From Streptomyces sp. NBC_00306 (GTDB lineage Bacteria > Actinomycetota > Actinomycetes > Streptomycetales > Streptomycetaceae), in contig NZ_CP108032.1 in the NCBI RefSeq assembly GCF_036169555.1, forward strand, positions 3,596,001-3,660,000: 64,000 bases of DNA. Direction: 5' to 3'. Each line of letters begins with the position of its first letter. Positions within the stretch are counted from its first letter, which is position 1. The translations under genes and the position numbers were made by a program. The notes below the pieces were generated by a model that saw only the letters and a list, made by a program, of their open reading frames with translations, was not told the DNA's origin and did not search any database. Below, one piece after another: positions 1 to 7,670 of this stretch.

Positions 1-3000
1 TGCTGACCTGCGCCCACACCGTGCTGTCCCGGCCCGGCCTCGACGGCGGTCGCATCCCCTTCGACACGGTGTACGTCGACGTGCCGGCCGCCCCGGGACC
101 GGAGCCCGAACCGCTGCGGGCCCGGGTGCTCCAGGAGTATCTGGTCGAGCCCACCACCGAGTTCGCCGGCGATCTCGCACTGCTCAAGCTCGACCACGAG
201 CCGGCCGTGCCGCATGCCGTGCTGCACCGCCAGGTGCCCGGGCCCGGCAACCCCGTCCATCTGACCGGCTATCCGGAGGACCTGCCGGGCGGCGAGCATC
301 TGACCGCGCGGCTGATGGGGCGCGGCGGCCCCGGCCACCGGGCGGAGTGGGTGCAGCTCGACCCCGACGGCGCGCCCTACACCGTCCGCCACGGCTACAG
401 CGGCAGTGGTGTCGTCCACAGCGGCTCACGGCGCCTCCTCGGCATCCTGGCCCACCAGTTCGGCACCCCGGAGGCCCCGGTCCGCCGCGAGCACGCGTAC
501 ATGATCCCGACCGAGACGGTGCTCAAGCATCTGCCGCTGGAGCGGCTGGGGATCACCGTCACCGGGCCCAAGGCCGTCTCGGCCGGTGTCGCCGTGGCGC
601 CCGAACGGACCGCGTCCGGCCGGGTGCCGGGGCTGCACCGCCGGATGACGCACTGGCTGGACGGCGCTCCCGACACGGACCCGGTCGAGGTCCTGTTCGC
701 GGGCGAGGGCGAGCAGGCGCTGCTGTTCACCATCCGCAGCGCCCTCACCCTCGCCGACCGGGAGCAGAGCCCGCCGTCCGCCTCCGGGAGCACGGCGGGC
801 GAACCGCAGATCGGCGGCATCGACATCGCCGTGGACGCCACCAACCGCACGGCAGACGAGCTCGCCGGGCTGACGGCCGAACGCATCGGCCTCGACAGGG
901 CGCCGTCCTCGGGCGGCCCCCGTACCGCGCTGCTGGAGCGCATCGCCGCGGAGACCCCGCCGCTGAGCACCGCGTTCCTGGCCGTCGACCGCTCGGCGTC
1001 GCCGGACGAGGAGATCGTGGCGCTGCTGCGCGCCGTGCTCGCCCGGGACGACAGCCGGCTGCTCCTCGTCTTCAGCGATCCGCAGTCCCCACTGCTGGAG
1101 CGGGTGCGCGACGAGCTGCTGGAGGCGGGCTGGCCCGGCACCCGCGTCGAACGGCTGGCGGTCCGGCTGACCCGCCTGGCCGAGACCGAGCAGCGCTTAC
1201 GGCACCTGCCGCCGTCCGCCGCGCTGCCCCGCCCGCGGCCTCCCGAGGAACAGTCACGCCGGCTGCGGGACGAACTGCGGAGGCTGCGTGAAGGCGGCCC
1301 GCTGCACGGCACGAAGGCCCTTCCGCAGGCACTGTTCCAGCTCACCGTCGCCGTCGAGGCCGCGCTGCTGGAGGCGGAGAACGCCGAGGCGGCACTCGCC
1401 GGGCCGCAGGGGCCGCGGGACTTCGCCGTGGAGCTCCCCGGCGACGGGCTGACCGATCTGCCGTCCGTGGCCGTGCGCGACCCGGACGCGCTCGTCATCG
1501 GCTCCACCGGACACCATCTGACGGGCGGTGACCGGCTGCACCAGCAGTACGAGGTCGTGGGCCCGCTCGGGCAGGGCAGCCACGGCCAGGTCTATCTGGC
1601 CCGCGATCTGCTGCTGGACAACCGCCCGGTGGCGCTGAAGGGCATCCTCGACCCGGGCAATCCCGTCGCGGTGCTCCAGGCGCACCGCGAGCGGCTACGG
1701 CTGGTCAGCCTCAACCATCCGTCGGTCATCCGGGTGGTCAACTACGCCCGGCATCCGTCGACCTCGGCGGAGTTCATCGTGATGGAGTTCGCCGACGGCG
1801 CTCCGCTGGAGTGGGTCGCCGCGCGGATCGCCCAGCACGATCCGCCGTTCTCCGGGCCCCGGCTGCGGGAGTTCATCGTCGTCTACGGACTTCAGATCCT
1901 GGACGCGCTCAGCTACCTCCACGACCAGGAGGGCCTCGTCTACGGGGACCTCTCGCTCACGAACGTGCTGCACTGCGGCAGCGGCATCAAGCTCATCGAC
2001 GTCGCGGGCGTCCGCAAGCCGGGCGATCCGGGTCCGGTCAGCCACCGGCCGCCGGAGACCGGCCCGGGCGGGGAGATGACCACCGCGGGCGATCTGTACG
2101 GGGTCGGCGCCGTGCTCGGCGACCTGCTCGCGAAGGCTCCGGCGCCCCCTGCCGACCTCGGCACGGAGTCGCTGGAGCGGGCCCTGCGCCGCGCGGTGGC
2201 ACCCGACCCCAAGCGCCGCTACGCCTCCGCCGACGAGATGTCCCTCCAACTTCGCGGAGTTCTGCGTGAGTTGCGGTCGCTGCGGCTCGGCGAGGAGACC
2301 TTCGAGCCCTCACCGCTGTTCGACCCGGCGGCCTCGGCACTGGACGGCCAGCTCGGCAAGGCCCCGCCGCTCGTGCGCTGGCGCTCCGGCAGCGGACTCG
2401 CCCTGCCGCTCGGCGCGGGCGTGCCGGGCCCCGCCGAGGTCGCGGTCGCGCTCCCGGTACCGAAGGCGGACCGCGAGGACCCCAACTGGAAGGAGCTCCA
2501 GCGCACCTCGTACGCCGACCCGGCCGGTCTGCTCCAGCTCAGCGACGAATGGCTGGGCTCGCCCGAACTGCATCTGCTGCGCTGCCGGCTGCATCTGGAG
2601 CTCGCCCGCGACCAGGTGCGGCAGCCCGACAAGCATCTGGTCGCCGCCGGGATGGAGCTGGAGCGGGCGCGCCGGCTGCTCGGCGACCGCGCCCGGTTCG
2701 ACTGGCGCCTGGACTGGCACCAGGGCCTGAACGAACTCGCGCACGGCAGGCTGCGCCAGGCCCTGAACTGCTTCGACGAGGTCTACAGCGCGATCCCCGG
2801 CGAGTACGCGCCCAAACTCGCGCTCGGCTACTGCCACGAGAAACTCGCCGACCTGTGGCGGTCCGGCGAACCGCACACCGCCGAGCACGAGGAGCAGCGC
2901 GACCACCACGAGGAGCAGGCCATGCGGTTCTACGACGCGGTCTGGCGGCGCAACCACGCGCTCGGCAGCGCCGCGTTCGGACTCGCCCGCATCCATCTCG

Positions 3001-3584
3001 CGCGCCGCAGCCCCGACCGGGCCCTGGCCTCGCTGGACGGCGTGCCCCCGGACTCCCGGCACCGCACCGCGGCCCGTACCGCGATGGTCCGCATCCACGC
3101 GAGCCTGCCCGCGGACGGCTCCGCGCCGAGCACCGCGTCAGCGGTGCGGGCGTACGCCGCCCTGCGCCGGCTGGTCAGTCACGAAGGGCTCACCGACCGG
3201 CAGGCCTACGAACGGCTCACCGCCGAACTGCTGGAGCTGCTGCTCGAACTCGTCCGCGGCGCACGGGAGAAGGGCACGGCCGCGGACCCGCTGGCGGAGC
3301 TGCGGTCCGCGCTGCCCGCCGCGGCGTCGGTCCCGGCGGGCGAACGGGAGCTGCGCGAGCAACTGTCCGCCTGCTACCGCCGGCTCGCCAAACAGGTGCC
3401 CCGCACCGACGACCCGGAGGACGCCGCACTCGCCGAGGCGCTGCTGGACAACGCGTACCGCACCCGGCCGCTGGGCGTGCGCCACCAGCGGGACCGGCGC
3501 ACCCGTGAACGCGCCCGCCGGACCGCCGGTGACTGGCTCCCCCAGGTCGTGCGGCGGCCCCGGACGTCCGGGGAGGAGGCATGA
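1..3584 (+). CDS. Trypsin-like peptidase / PknG-type kinase / TPR fusion protein (5' end outside window)
   Basis: The frame is already open at base 3, so the true start is upstream. GTG 21 is not the start, because the trypsin His motif LTCAH (bases 3-17) precedes it. Trypsin Asp is in DLALLK (codon 171) and Ser in GYSGSG (codon 399). About 200 residues follow with STAND-NTPase-like spacing (IDIAVDATNRTADEL, FLAVDRS, LLLVFSD) but no P-loop Lys, so this part is probably an inactive NTPase. The kinase spans about 1510-2270: Gly loop GQGSHG, Lys in VALKG (1638), catalytic loop YGDLSLTN where PknG has YNDLKPEN, and DVAG instead of DFG. The remainder resembles the PknG TPR tail (APKLAL, AAFGLAR, PPDSRHRTA). 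An in-frame TTA codon at 1197-1199 suggests bldA-dependent translation. The stop overlaps the next ATG by 4 bp. A cytosolic signalling role is inferred; peptidase targets are unknown. Confidence 0.85.
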   Translation, partial: LTCAHTVLSRPGLDGGRIPFDTVYVDVPAAPGPEPEPLRARVLQEYLVEPTTEFAGDLALLKLDHEPAVPHAVLHRQVPGPGNPVHLTGYPEDLPGGEHLTARLMGRGGPGHRAEWVQLDPDGAPYTVRHGYSGSGVVHSGSRRLLGILAHQFGTPEAPVRREHAYMIPTETVLKHLPLERLGITVTGPKAVSAGVAVAPERTASGRVPGLHRRMTHWLDGAPDTDPVEVLFAGEGEQALLFTIRSALTLADREQSPPSASGSTAGEPQIGGIDIAVDATNRTADELAGLTAERIGLDRAPSSGGPRTALLERIAAETPPLSTAFLAVDRSASPDEEIVALLRAVLARDDSRLLLVFSDPQSPLLERVRDELLEAGWPGTRVERLAVRLTRLAETEQRLRHLPPSAALPRPRPPEEQSRRLRDELRRLREGGPLHGTKALPQALFQLTVAVEAALLEAENAEAALAGPQGPRDFAVELPGDGLTDLPSVAVRDPDALVIGSTGHHLTGGDRLHQQYEVVGPLGQGSHGQVYLARDLLLDNRPVALKGILDPGNPVAVLQAHRERLRLVSLNHPSVIRVVNYARHPSTSAEFIVMEFADGAPLEWVAARIAQHDPPFSGPRLREFIVVYGLQILDALSYLHDQEGLVYGDLSLTNVLHCGSGIKLIDVAGVRKPGDPGPVSHRPPETGPGGEMTTAGDLYGVGAVLGDLLAKAPAPPADLGTESLERALRRAVAPDPKRRYASADEMSLQLRGVLRELRSLRLGEETFEPSPLFDPAASALDGQLGKAPPLVRWRSGSGLALPLGAGVPGPAEVAVALPVPKADREDPNWKELQRTSYADPAGLLQLSDEWLGSPELHLLRCRLHLELARDQVRQPDKHLVAAGMELERARRLLGDRARFDWRLDWHQGLNELAHGRLRQALNCFDEVYSAIPGEYAPKLALGYCHEKLADLWRSGEPHTAEHEEQRDHHEEQAMRFYDAVWRRNHALGSAAFGLARIHLARRSPDRALASLDGVPPDSRHRTAARTAMVRIHASLPADGSAPSTASAVRAYAALRRLVSHEGLTDRQAYERLTAELLELLLELVRGAREKGTAADPLAELRSALPAAASVPAGERELREQLSACYRRLAKQVPRTDDPEDAALAEALLDNAYRTRPLGVRHQRDRRTRERARRTAGDWLPQVVRRPRTSGEEA

Positions 3585-4780
3585 CCGCGCTGCGCCCGCC
3601 CGAAACCGCCGAGGAGGCGCCGGCCCGGTCGCGGCCGGGCAGGTGGGCCGTGGTGCGGCTGCGCGCGGCACGGACCCGGCTGCGGCCCGCTGCGGTGCGT
3701 GGTCTGCACGCGCTGCGGCGGCTGTTCCCCGAGCTGTGGCTGCGGGCGTCGGGACGGGCCGGCGGCGGCACCCCCACCGCCGGGTTCCTGCGCCGGCGGA
3801 TGGTGGTGCTGCCCGCGCTCGCCGTGATCGCCCTCGCGCTCTCGGGAGCCGCGTACACCGACATCCACGACCGCACGGAACGGCTGCGGGACCGGTGCGC
3901 ACCGGCGCTGGTGGACCTGGCCCGCGCCCGCACCTCGCTCGAACTGGCCCAGGCGCAGGCCAGTACCCGGCTGAACACCGGTGACCGGCCCGGCATGGTC
4001 GCACTCGGCGAGACCTACCGCTCCCGGCTCACGGAAGCCACCCAGAGCCTCGGCCGGGTCGCCCAGTCCGGCGCCCTGCGCAAGGCGCAGGAGCAGGAGC
4101 TGCGCGTGGTGTCGGGACTGGTCGTCGGGTACGGCGACAAGATCGCCTGGGCCGAGCGGCACCGCGCGACGCCCGTGCTGCGCAAGGCCGGTGTCGCCTA
4201 CGCCGACGACATGCTCCGCGGACGCGTGGGCACGGTGTCCGACAGTGACGAGATGCCGCCGACCTCCATCCTCGACCGCATCGCCGGACTGGAGAGGGAA
4301 CTGCACCGCGAGAACGACGAGCTGGCGGCCTGGAGCCCGCTGACCCTCACGGCCGCGGCCGCGGCGGCCCTCGCCACCGCCCTCTTCGCCTTCGTCCTCG
4401 TCGGCACCTCGGTCTTCCTGCGCGACCGGCTGCGGCTGGTGAGCGTGCAGCTCGCGGCGGCCGCGGTGCCCGTCCTGGTCACTCCGGTCCTGCTCGCCGT
4501 GGCCGGGGCGGAGGAGCACGGCGCGCAGGACCAGGTGCGCAGGGACCTCGGCGTACTGGAACGGGTCACGGCCGGCCGTGAGGCGCCGCGCCTGATCGAG
4601 GCCACCGCACGCCGGACGGACACGGTGATGCGCGGCGCCACCCCCGACACCTGGTCGCTGACGGCGGGCATCGCGTCCGCCGCCGCCGGGACCGGGGCGC
4701 TGGCCTGCGGTGTGACGCTCTACCTCTACGTCCGCCCCTATCCGCCCGCCCGCCCCCGACGGAAGTACCCGGACGCATGA
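3581..4780 (+). CDS. Four-helix membrane protein, GlnX-like partner of the kinase fusion
   Basis: This 399-residue protein has an Arg-rich cytoplasmic N-terminus (about 1-72) and a first membrane helix at about 73-92. A helical, probably extracytoplasmic, region follows (about 93-250; Gln/Glu/Arg-rich, heptad-like). Three further helices lie at about 253-277, 285-307 and 361-385, with a short Arg-rich tail. Start ATG 3581 overlaps the kinase stop (ATGA), and its own stop overlaps the downstream lipoprotein start in the same way, so the three products are translationally coupled. In mycobacteria the membrane protein GlnX sits in the pknG operon between the lipoprotein GlnH and PknG and relays a ligand signal. 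The topology and neighbours here are the same, but homology at sequence level is not established from inspection. A transmembrane signal-relay role is inferred. Confidence 0.75.
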   Translation: MTALRPPETAEEAPARSRPGRWAVVRLRAARTRLRPAAVRGLHALRRLFPELWLRASGRAGGGTPTAGFLRRRMVVLPALAVIALALSGAAYTDIHDRTERLRDRCAPALVDLARARTSLELAQAQASTRLNTGDRPGMVALGETYRSRLTEATQSLGRVAQSGALRKAQEQELRVVSGLVVGYGDKIAWAERHRATPVLRKAGVAYADDMLRGRVGTVSDSDEMPPTSILDRIAGLERELHRENDELAAWSPLTLTAAAAAALATALFAFVLVGTSVFLRDRLRLVSVQLAAAAVPVLVTPVLLAVAGAEEHGAQDQVRRDLGVLERVTAGREAPRLIEATARRTDTVMRGATPDTWSLTAGIASAAAGTGALACGVTLYLYVRPYPPARPRRKYPDA

Positions 4781-6063
4781 AGCGCTTGAGGGCCCTGTTC
4801 GCCTGCATCCTTCTGACCGCGGCGACGCTGACCGCGGGCGGCTGCTCCGACCCGGCCGAGAAACGCACCCTCGTCATCCTCGGCTCGTGGACCGACGGCG
4901 AGGAGAAGCCGTTCGTGGACGTCCTGCGCAGCATCGGGAAGCGGACGGGTCTCACCTACGTCTACAAGGGCACCCGCTCGCTGCGCGAGACGCTCGTCGC
5001 CCAGCTCCAGGCGGGCGCGCCGCCGGACATGGCGATCCTCAACAGCCCGGGGGACGCCGCCGAGTTCGCCCTCGCCGGGGACGCGTACCCGCTGCCGGAG
5101 AAGGTGTCGGGCGCCGCGGTCCCGCCGTGGGCACCGACGGTCACCGTCGAGAACGAGCAGGGCGAGGCCCGTACCCGCGCCTACTGGGCGCCCGTGAGGG
5201 TCGATCTCAAGTCCCTGGTGTGGAGCCGCGGGAAGCCGGCCGGCCAGGCGACCAGGGAACGCCCCTGGTGCCTGGGCCTCGGCTCCGGGGCGACGTCGGG
5301 CTGGCCGGGCACCGACTGGATCGAGGACCTGCTGCTCCAGCAGCTGGGCGACACGGAGTACGAGCGGTGGGCGACCGGCGGGATGCCGTGGAAGGAGACC
5401 GCGCCGGCCTGGCGGATGTGGGCCGAGCTGATCGCGGACGGCAAGGGGGACCTCGGCGCGGAGGGGCTCAACTCCTCCTTCGAGCGGCTTCCGGACGGCC
5501 GCCGCGGGCTGCTGAAGAGCGGCCGCTGCGACTACGAGCACCAGGGGTCGTTCATCCGCCGCCACTACGACGACGAGGTGCCGCCGGTGCTGCCCACCCC
5601 GACCGCCCGCTTCCTCGGCATGAAGTCGGCCGAGGCGGACGGCGCGTACGAGGTCTCGGGCGACATGGCGGCCGTCTTCAGGCCCAGCGCGGCCGCCTGG
5701 GACCTGCTCGGCCGGCTCACCTCCCGCCAGGCCCGCGAGGACTGGGTGAAGGCGGCGCCGGCGGGCGAGCGTCCGTTCTTTCCCGGGACCCCGGTCGGCG
5801 GCACCCCGCAGTCCGGAAGCACCCTGGCGGTCCAGAAGCTGATCGACGGCTCGCGCCAGATCTGCATGGACGCCTCGGACGCCATGCCCCCGACGCTGCG
5901 GGACGCGTTCTACCGCGCCGTCCTGGAGTTCCTGGGCGCCGGGGACAAGGAGAAGGTCCTGCCGGGGCTGCTGGACCAGCTGGAGGCGGAGCGGAAGCTC
6001 CAGGAGGCGGAGAACGCCTTCGTCCTGGACGACCTCTGCGACAGCCCGGCGGCGGCACCGTAG
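4777..6063 (+). CDS. Extracellular solute-binding lipoprotein, third gene of the kinase module
   Basis: This is a 428-residue lipoprotein precursor: basic start MKRLR, hydrophobic core, and lipobox TAGGC with lipidated Cys23. The mature part looks like a type 1 periplasmic binding protein (opening TLVILGSWTDGEEKPFVDVL, then a hinge and a helical C-lobe). It is of the sugar or family-1 type, unlike the amino-acid-type GlnH of mycobacteria. No ABC permease or ATPase genes adjoin it, so it probably works as a ligand sensor for the preceding membrane protein rather than as a transporter subunit. ATG 4777 overlaps the preceding stop by 4 bp. It is the last gene of the unit; a short-repeat tract follows. 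The ligand cannot be told from the sequence. Confidence 0.8.
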   Translation: MKRLRALFACILLTAATLTAGGCSDPAEKRTLVILGSWTDGEEKPFVDVLRSIGKRTGLTYVYKGTRSLRETLVAQLQAGAPPDMAILNSPGDAAEFALAGDAYPLPEKVSGAAVPPWAPTVTVENEQGEARTRAYWAPVRVDLKSLVWSRGKPAGQATRERPWCLGLGSGATSGWPGTDWIEDLLLQQLGDTEYERWATGGMPWKETAPAWRMWAELIADGKGDLGAEGLNSSFERLPDGRRGLLKSGRCDYEHQGSFIRRHYDDEVPPVLPTPTARFLGMKSAEADGAYEVSGDMAAVFRPSAAAWDLLGRLTSRQAREDWVKAAPAGERPFFPGTPVGGTPQSGSTLAVQKLIDGSRQICMDASDAMPPTLRDAFYRAVLEFLGAGDKEKVLPGLLDQLEAERKLQEAENAFVLDDLCDSPAAAP

Positions 6064-6071
6064 CGCCTCGG

Positions 6072-6127
6072 GTCGGGCGTCGGGCGTCAGGCGTCAGGCG
6101 TCAGGCGTCAGGCGTCAGGCGTCAGGC
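6072..6127. repeat. Eight tandem copies of a 7-bp unit across the purU stop codon
   Basis: There are two copies of GTCGGGC followed by six of GTCAGGC, exactly head to tail. The purU stop codon (reverse complement at 6122-6124) lies inside the last unit, so the repeat is the immediate 3' flank of purU and also follows the lipoprotein stop at 6063. No terminator-like hairpin separates these two convergent genes. Confidence 0.95.
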
Positions 6128-6973
6128 GAAGACGACGGTACGGCGGCCGTTGAGCAGGATGCGGTGTTCGGCGTGCCACTTCACCGCGCGGGCCAGCGCC
6201 TGGCACTCCACGTCGCGTCCGACCGCCACCAGCTGCTCCGGGGTGACCTCGTGGCCGACCCGCTCGACCTCCTGCTCGATGATCGGGCCCTCGTCGAGGT
6301 CGGCCGTCACGTAGTGCGCGGTCGCACCGATCAGCTTCACACCGCGCGCATGCGCCTGGTGGTAGGGCTTGGCGCCCTTGAAGCTCGGCAGGAAGGAGTG
6401 GTGGATGTTGATGATCCGGCCGCTGAGCTGCTTGCACAGGTCGTCCGAGAGCACCTGCATGTAGCGGGCGAGCACGACCAGCTCGACGTTCTCGGCGTGC
6501 ACCAGGCTGAGCAGCTGCGCCTCGGCGGCGGCCTTGTTGTCCTTGGTGACCGGAATGTGGTGGAACGGCACGTCGTAGGAGGCGACGAGTTCGGCGAAGT
6601 CCGTGTGGTTGGAGACGACCGCCGCGATCTCCACCGGCAGCGCGCCGATCCGGGAGCGGAAGAGAAGATCGTTGAGGCAGTGGCCGAACTTGCTGACCAT
6701 CAGGACGATCCGCATGCGCTCCTCGGCGAGATGGATCTCCCAGTCCATCTGGAAGGCGTCACCGACGGCGGCGAAACTGGCGCGCAGCTTCTCCACGGTC
6801 ACCGGCGCCTCGGCCGAGAAGTGGACCCTCATGAAGAACAGACCCGTGTCCCGGTCCCCGAACTGCTGACTGTCCTCGATGTTGCAGCCCGTGATGAACA
6901 GATAGCTCGACACGGCGTGCACGATGCCCTGTTTGTCGGGGCAGGAGAGCGTCAGGACGTACTGGTCGGTCAT
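6122..6973 (-). CDS. purU: Formyltetrahydrofolate deformylase
   Basis: PurU hydrolyses 10-formyl-THF to formate and THF, balancing one-carbon units and supplying formate for PurT-type purine synthesis. The 283-residue protein has an N-terminal ACT domain (opening MTDQYVLTLSCPDKQG) and a C-terminal formyltransferase domain with the hallmark NIHHSFLPSFKGAKPYHQA and GATAHYVTADLDEGPII (catalytic Asn, His, Asp). ATG 6973 was chosen because it gives the family N-terminus; an in-frame start 27 bp upstream adds residues that are not family-like. The gene is monocistronic and convergent with the lipoprotein gene. The last codons run into the 7-bp repeat tract. Confidence 0.95.
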   Translation of the reverse strand: MTDQYVLTLSCPDKQGIVHAVSSYLFITGCNIEDSQQFGDRDTGLFFMRVHFSAEAPVTVEKLRASFAAVGDAFQMDWEIHLAEERMRIVLMVSKFGHCLNDLLFRSRIGALPVEIAAVVSNHTDFAELVASYDVPFHHIPVTKDNKAAAEAQLLSLVHAENVELVVLARYMQVLSDDLCKQLSGRIINIHHSFLPSFKGAKPYHQAHARGVKLIGATAHYVTADLDEGPIIEQEVERVGHEVTPEQLVAVGRDVECQALARAVKWHAEHRILLNGRRTVVFA

Positions 6974-7010
6974 CCTCGTAGGGTGCCATATCCGCCACAC
7001 CGCACCGGAC

Positions 7011-7032
7011 GCCGTCCGTCAGACGGACCGGC
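7011..7032 (-). terminator. Short GC hairpin 3' of the SCO4402-like gene
   Basis: GCCGTCCG and CGGACCGGC pair with one bulge around loop TCAGA, 18 bp past the stop of the minus-strand gene and upstream of purU. There is no U-tract, so the terminator role is tentative. Confidence 0.4.
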
Positions 7033-7050
7033 GGCAGCGAGCGGGACGAC

Positions 7051-7497
7051 TCAGGCCGAGCGGGTCATGATGCGCAGCACGTCCAGCGAGCGCGGCGGTG
7101 CGTCCGGGTCCTCGCCGTCGTTGGCTGCCAGCCGTACGTGCGCGTCACGGGCGGCACGGACCGCCTCGGGCCAGCCGTGGTGCTGCATGTAGGCGGCGAC
7201 GGCGGCGTCCGCACCCACCTGGTGCATGATGCGCAGCACCCGCAGGACGGCGACGTCGACGAGGGCCGCCTCGTTGGAGTCGCGGAAGATGGTGCCGACG
7301 TATTTCTCGGCGGACCAGTTGTCCAGCCAGGTGTCCTCGACCAGCCGGTAGACGGCGTCGGTGACATCGCCGTACCCCTCCCGGCCGGCCAGCCAGGTCT
7401 CCTGATGGAAGACGGGGTCGGAGAGCATGTGCAGCGCCGAGCGCACATTGCTGCGCCAACGCCACCAGGGCATGTCAGTAGGGGGCATGTCGCCCAT
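7051..7497 (-). CDS. SCO4402-family conserved hypothetical protein
   Basis: This protein of about 148 residues has no signal peptide or membrane helix. It is Trp-rich near the start (MPWWRWRSNVRSALHML) and helical throughout, with a conserved-looking core EDTWLDNWSAEKYVGTIFRD. I recognise it as the Streptomyces SCO4402 type, which has no assigned biochemical function. The start is uncertain: ATG 7497 gives MGDMPPTDM; ATG 7488 and upstream GTG codons are possible, and no clear Shine-Dalgarno decides between them. It is divergent from the binding lipoprotein gene; an 18-bp perfect palindrome lies in the shared promoter region. Confidence 0.7.
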   Translation of the reverse strand: MGDMPPTDMPWWRWRSNVRSALHMLSDPVFHQETWLAGREGYGDVTDAVYRLVEDTWLDNWSAEKYVGTIFRDSNEAALVDVAVLRVLRIMHQVGADAAVAAYMQHHGWPEAVRAARDAHVRLAANDGEDPDAPPRSLDVLRIMTRSA

Positions 7498-7621
7498 GGT
7501 GGAGGAGCGACGCCCGCGACGGGAAGAGGGGACAGGACCTTGCTGCACGCCTTCGATCGTACGTTCCTTTCTCCGCTCCGCCGACAGGCCCCTGCAATTC
7601 ACCTCCCGGTCACCCGCCGTT

Positions 7622-7639
7622 GAGCAGTGCACACTGCTC
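7622..7639. promoter_or_regulatory. 18-bp perfect palindrome in a divergent promoter region
   Basis: GAGCAGTG-CA-CACTGCTC has perfect 8-bp arms with a 2-bp centre. It lies 32 bp upstream of the lipoprotein ATG and 125 bp upstream of the SCO4402-like start. The size and symmetry suit a dimeric repressor operator; the cognate regulator is unknown and none is encoded adjacent. Confidence 0.5.
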
Positions 7640-7670
7640 CGTTACCCGGGAGACGGAAATGTGACGCGGC

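Noticed and set aside
6072..6127. CRISPR or other spaced repeat array
   Set aside because: The units are directly tandem 7-mers without spacers; no spaced direct-repeat array was found elsewhere in the window.
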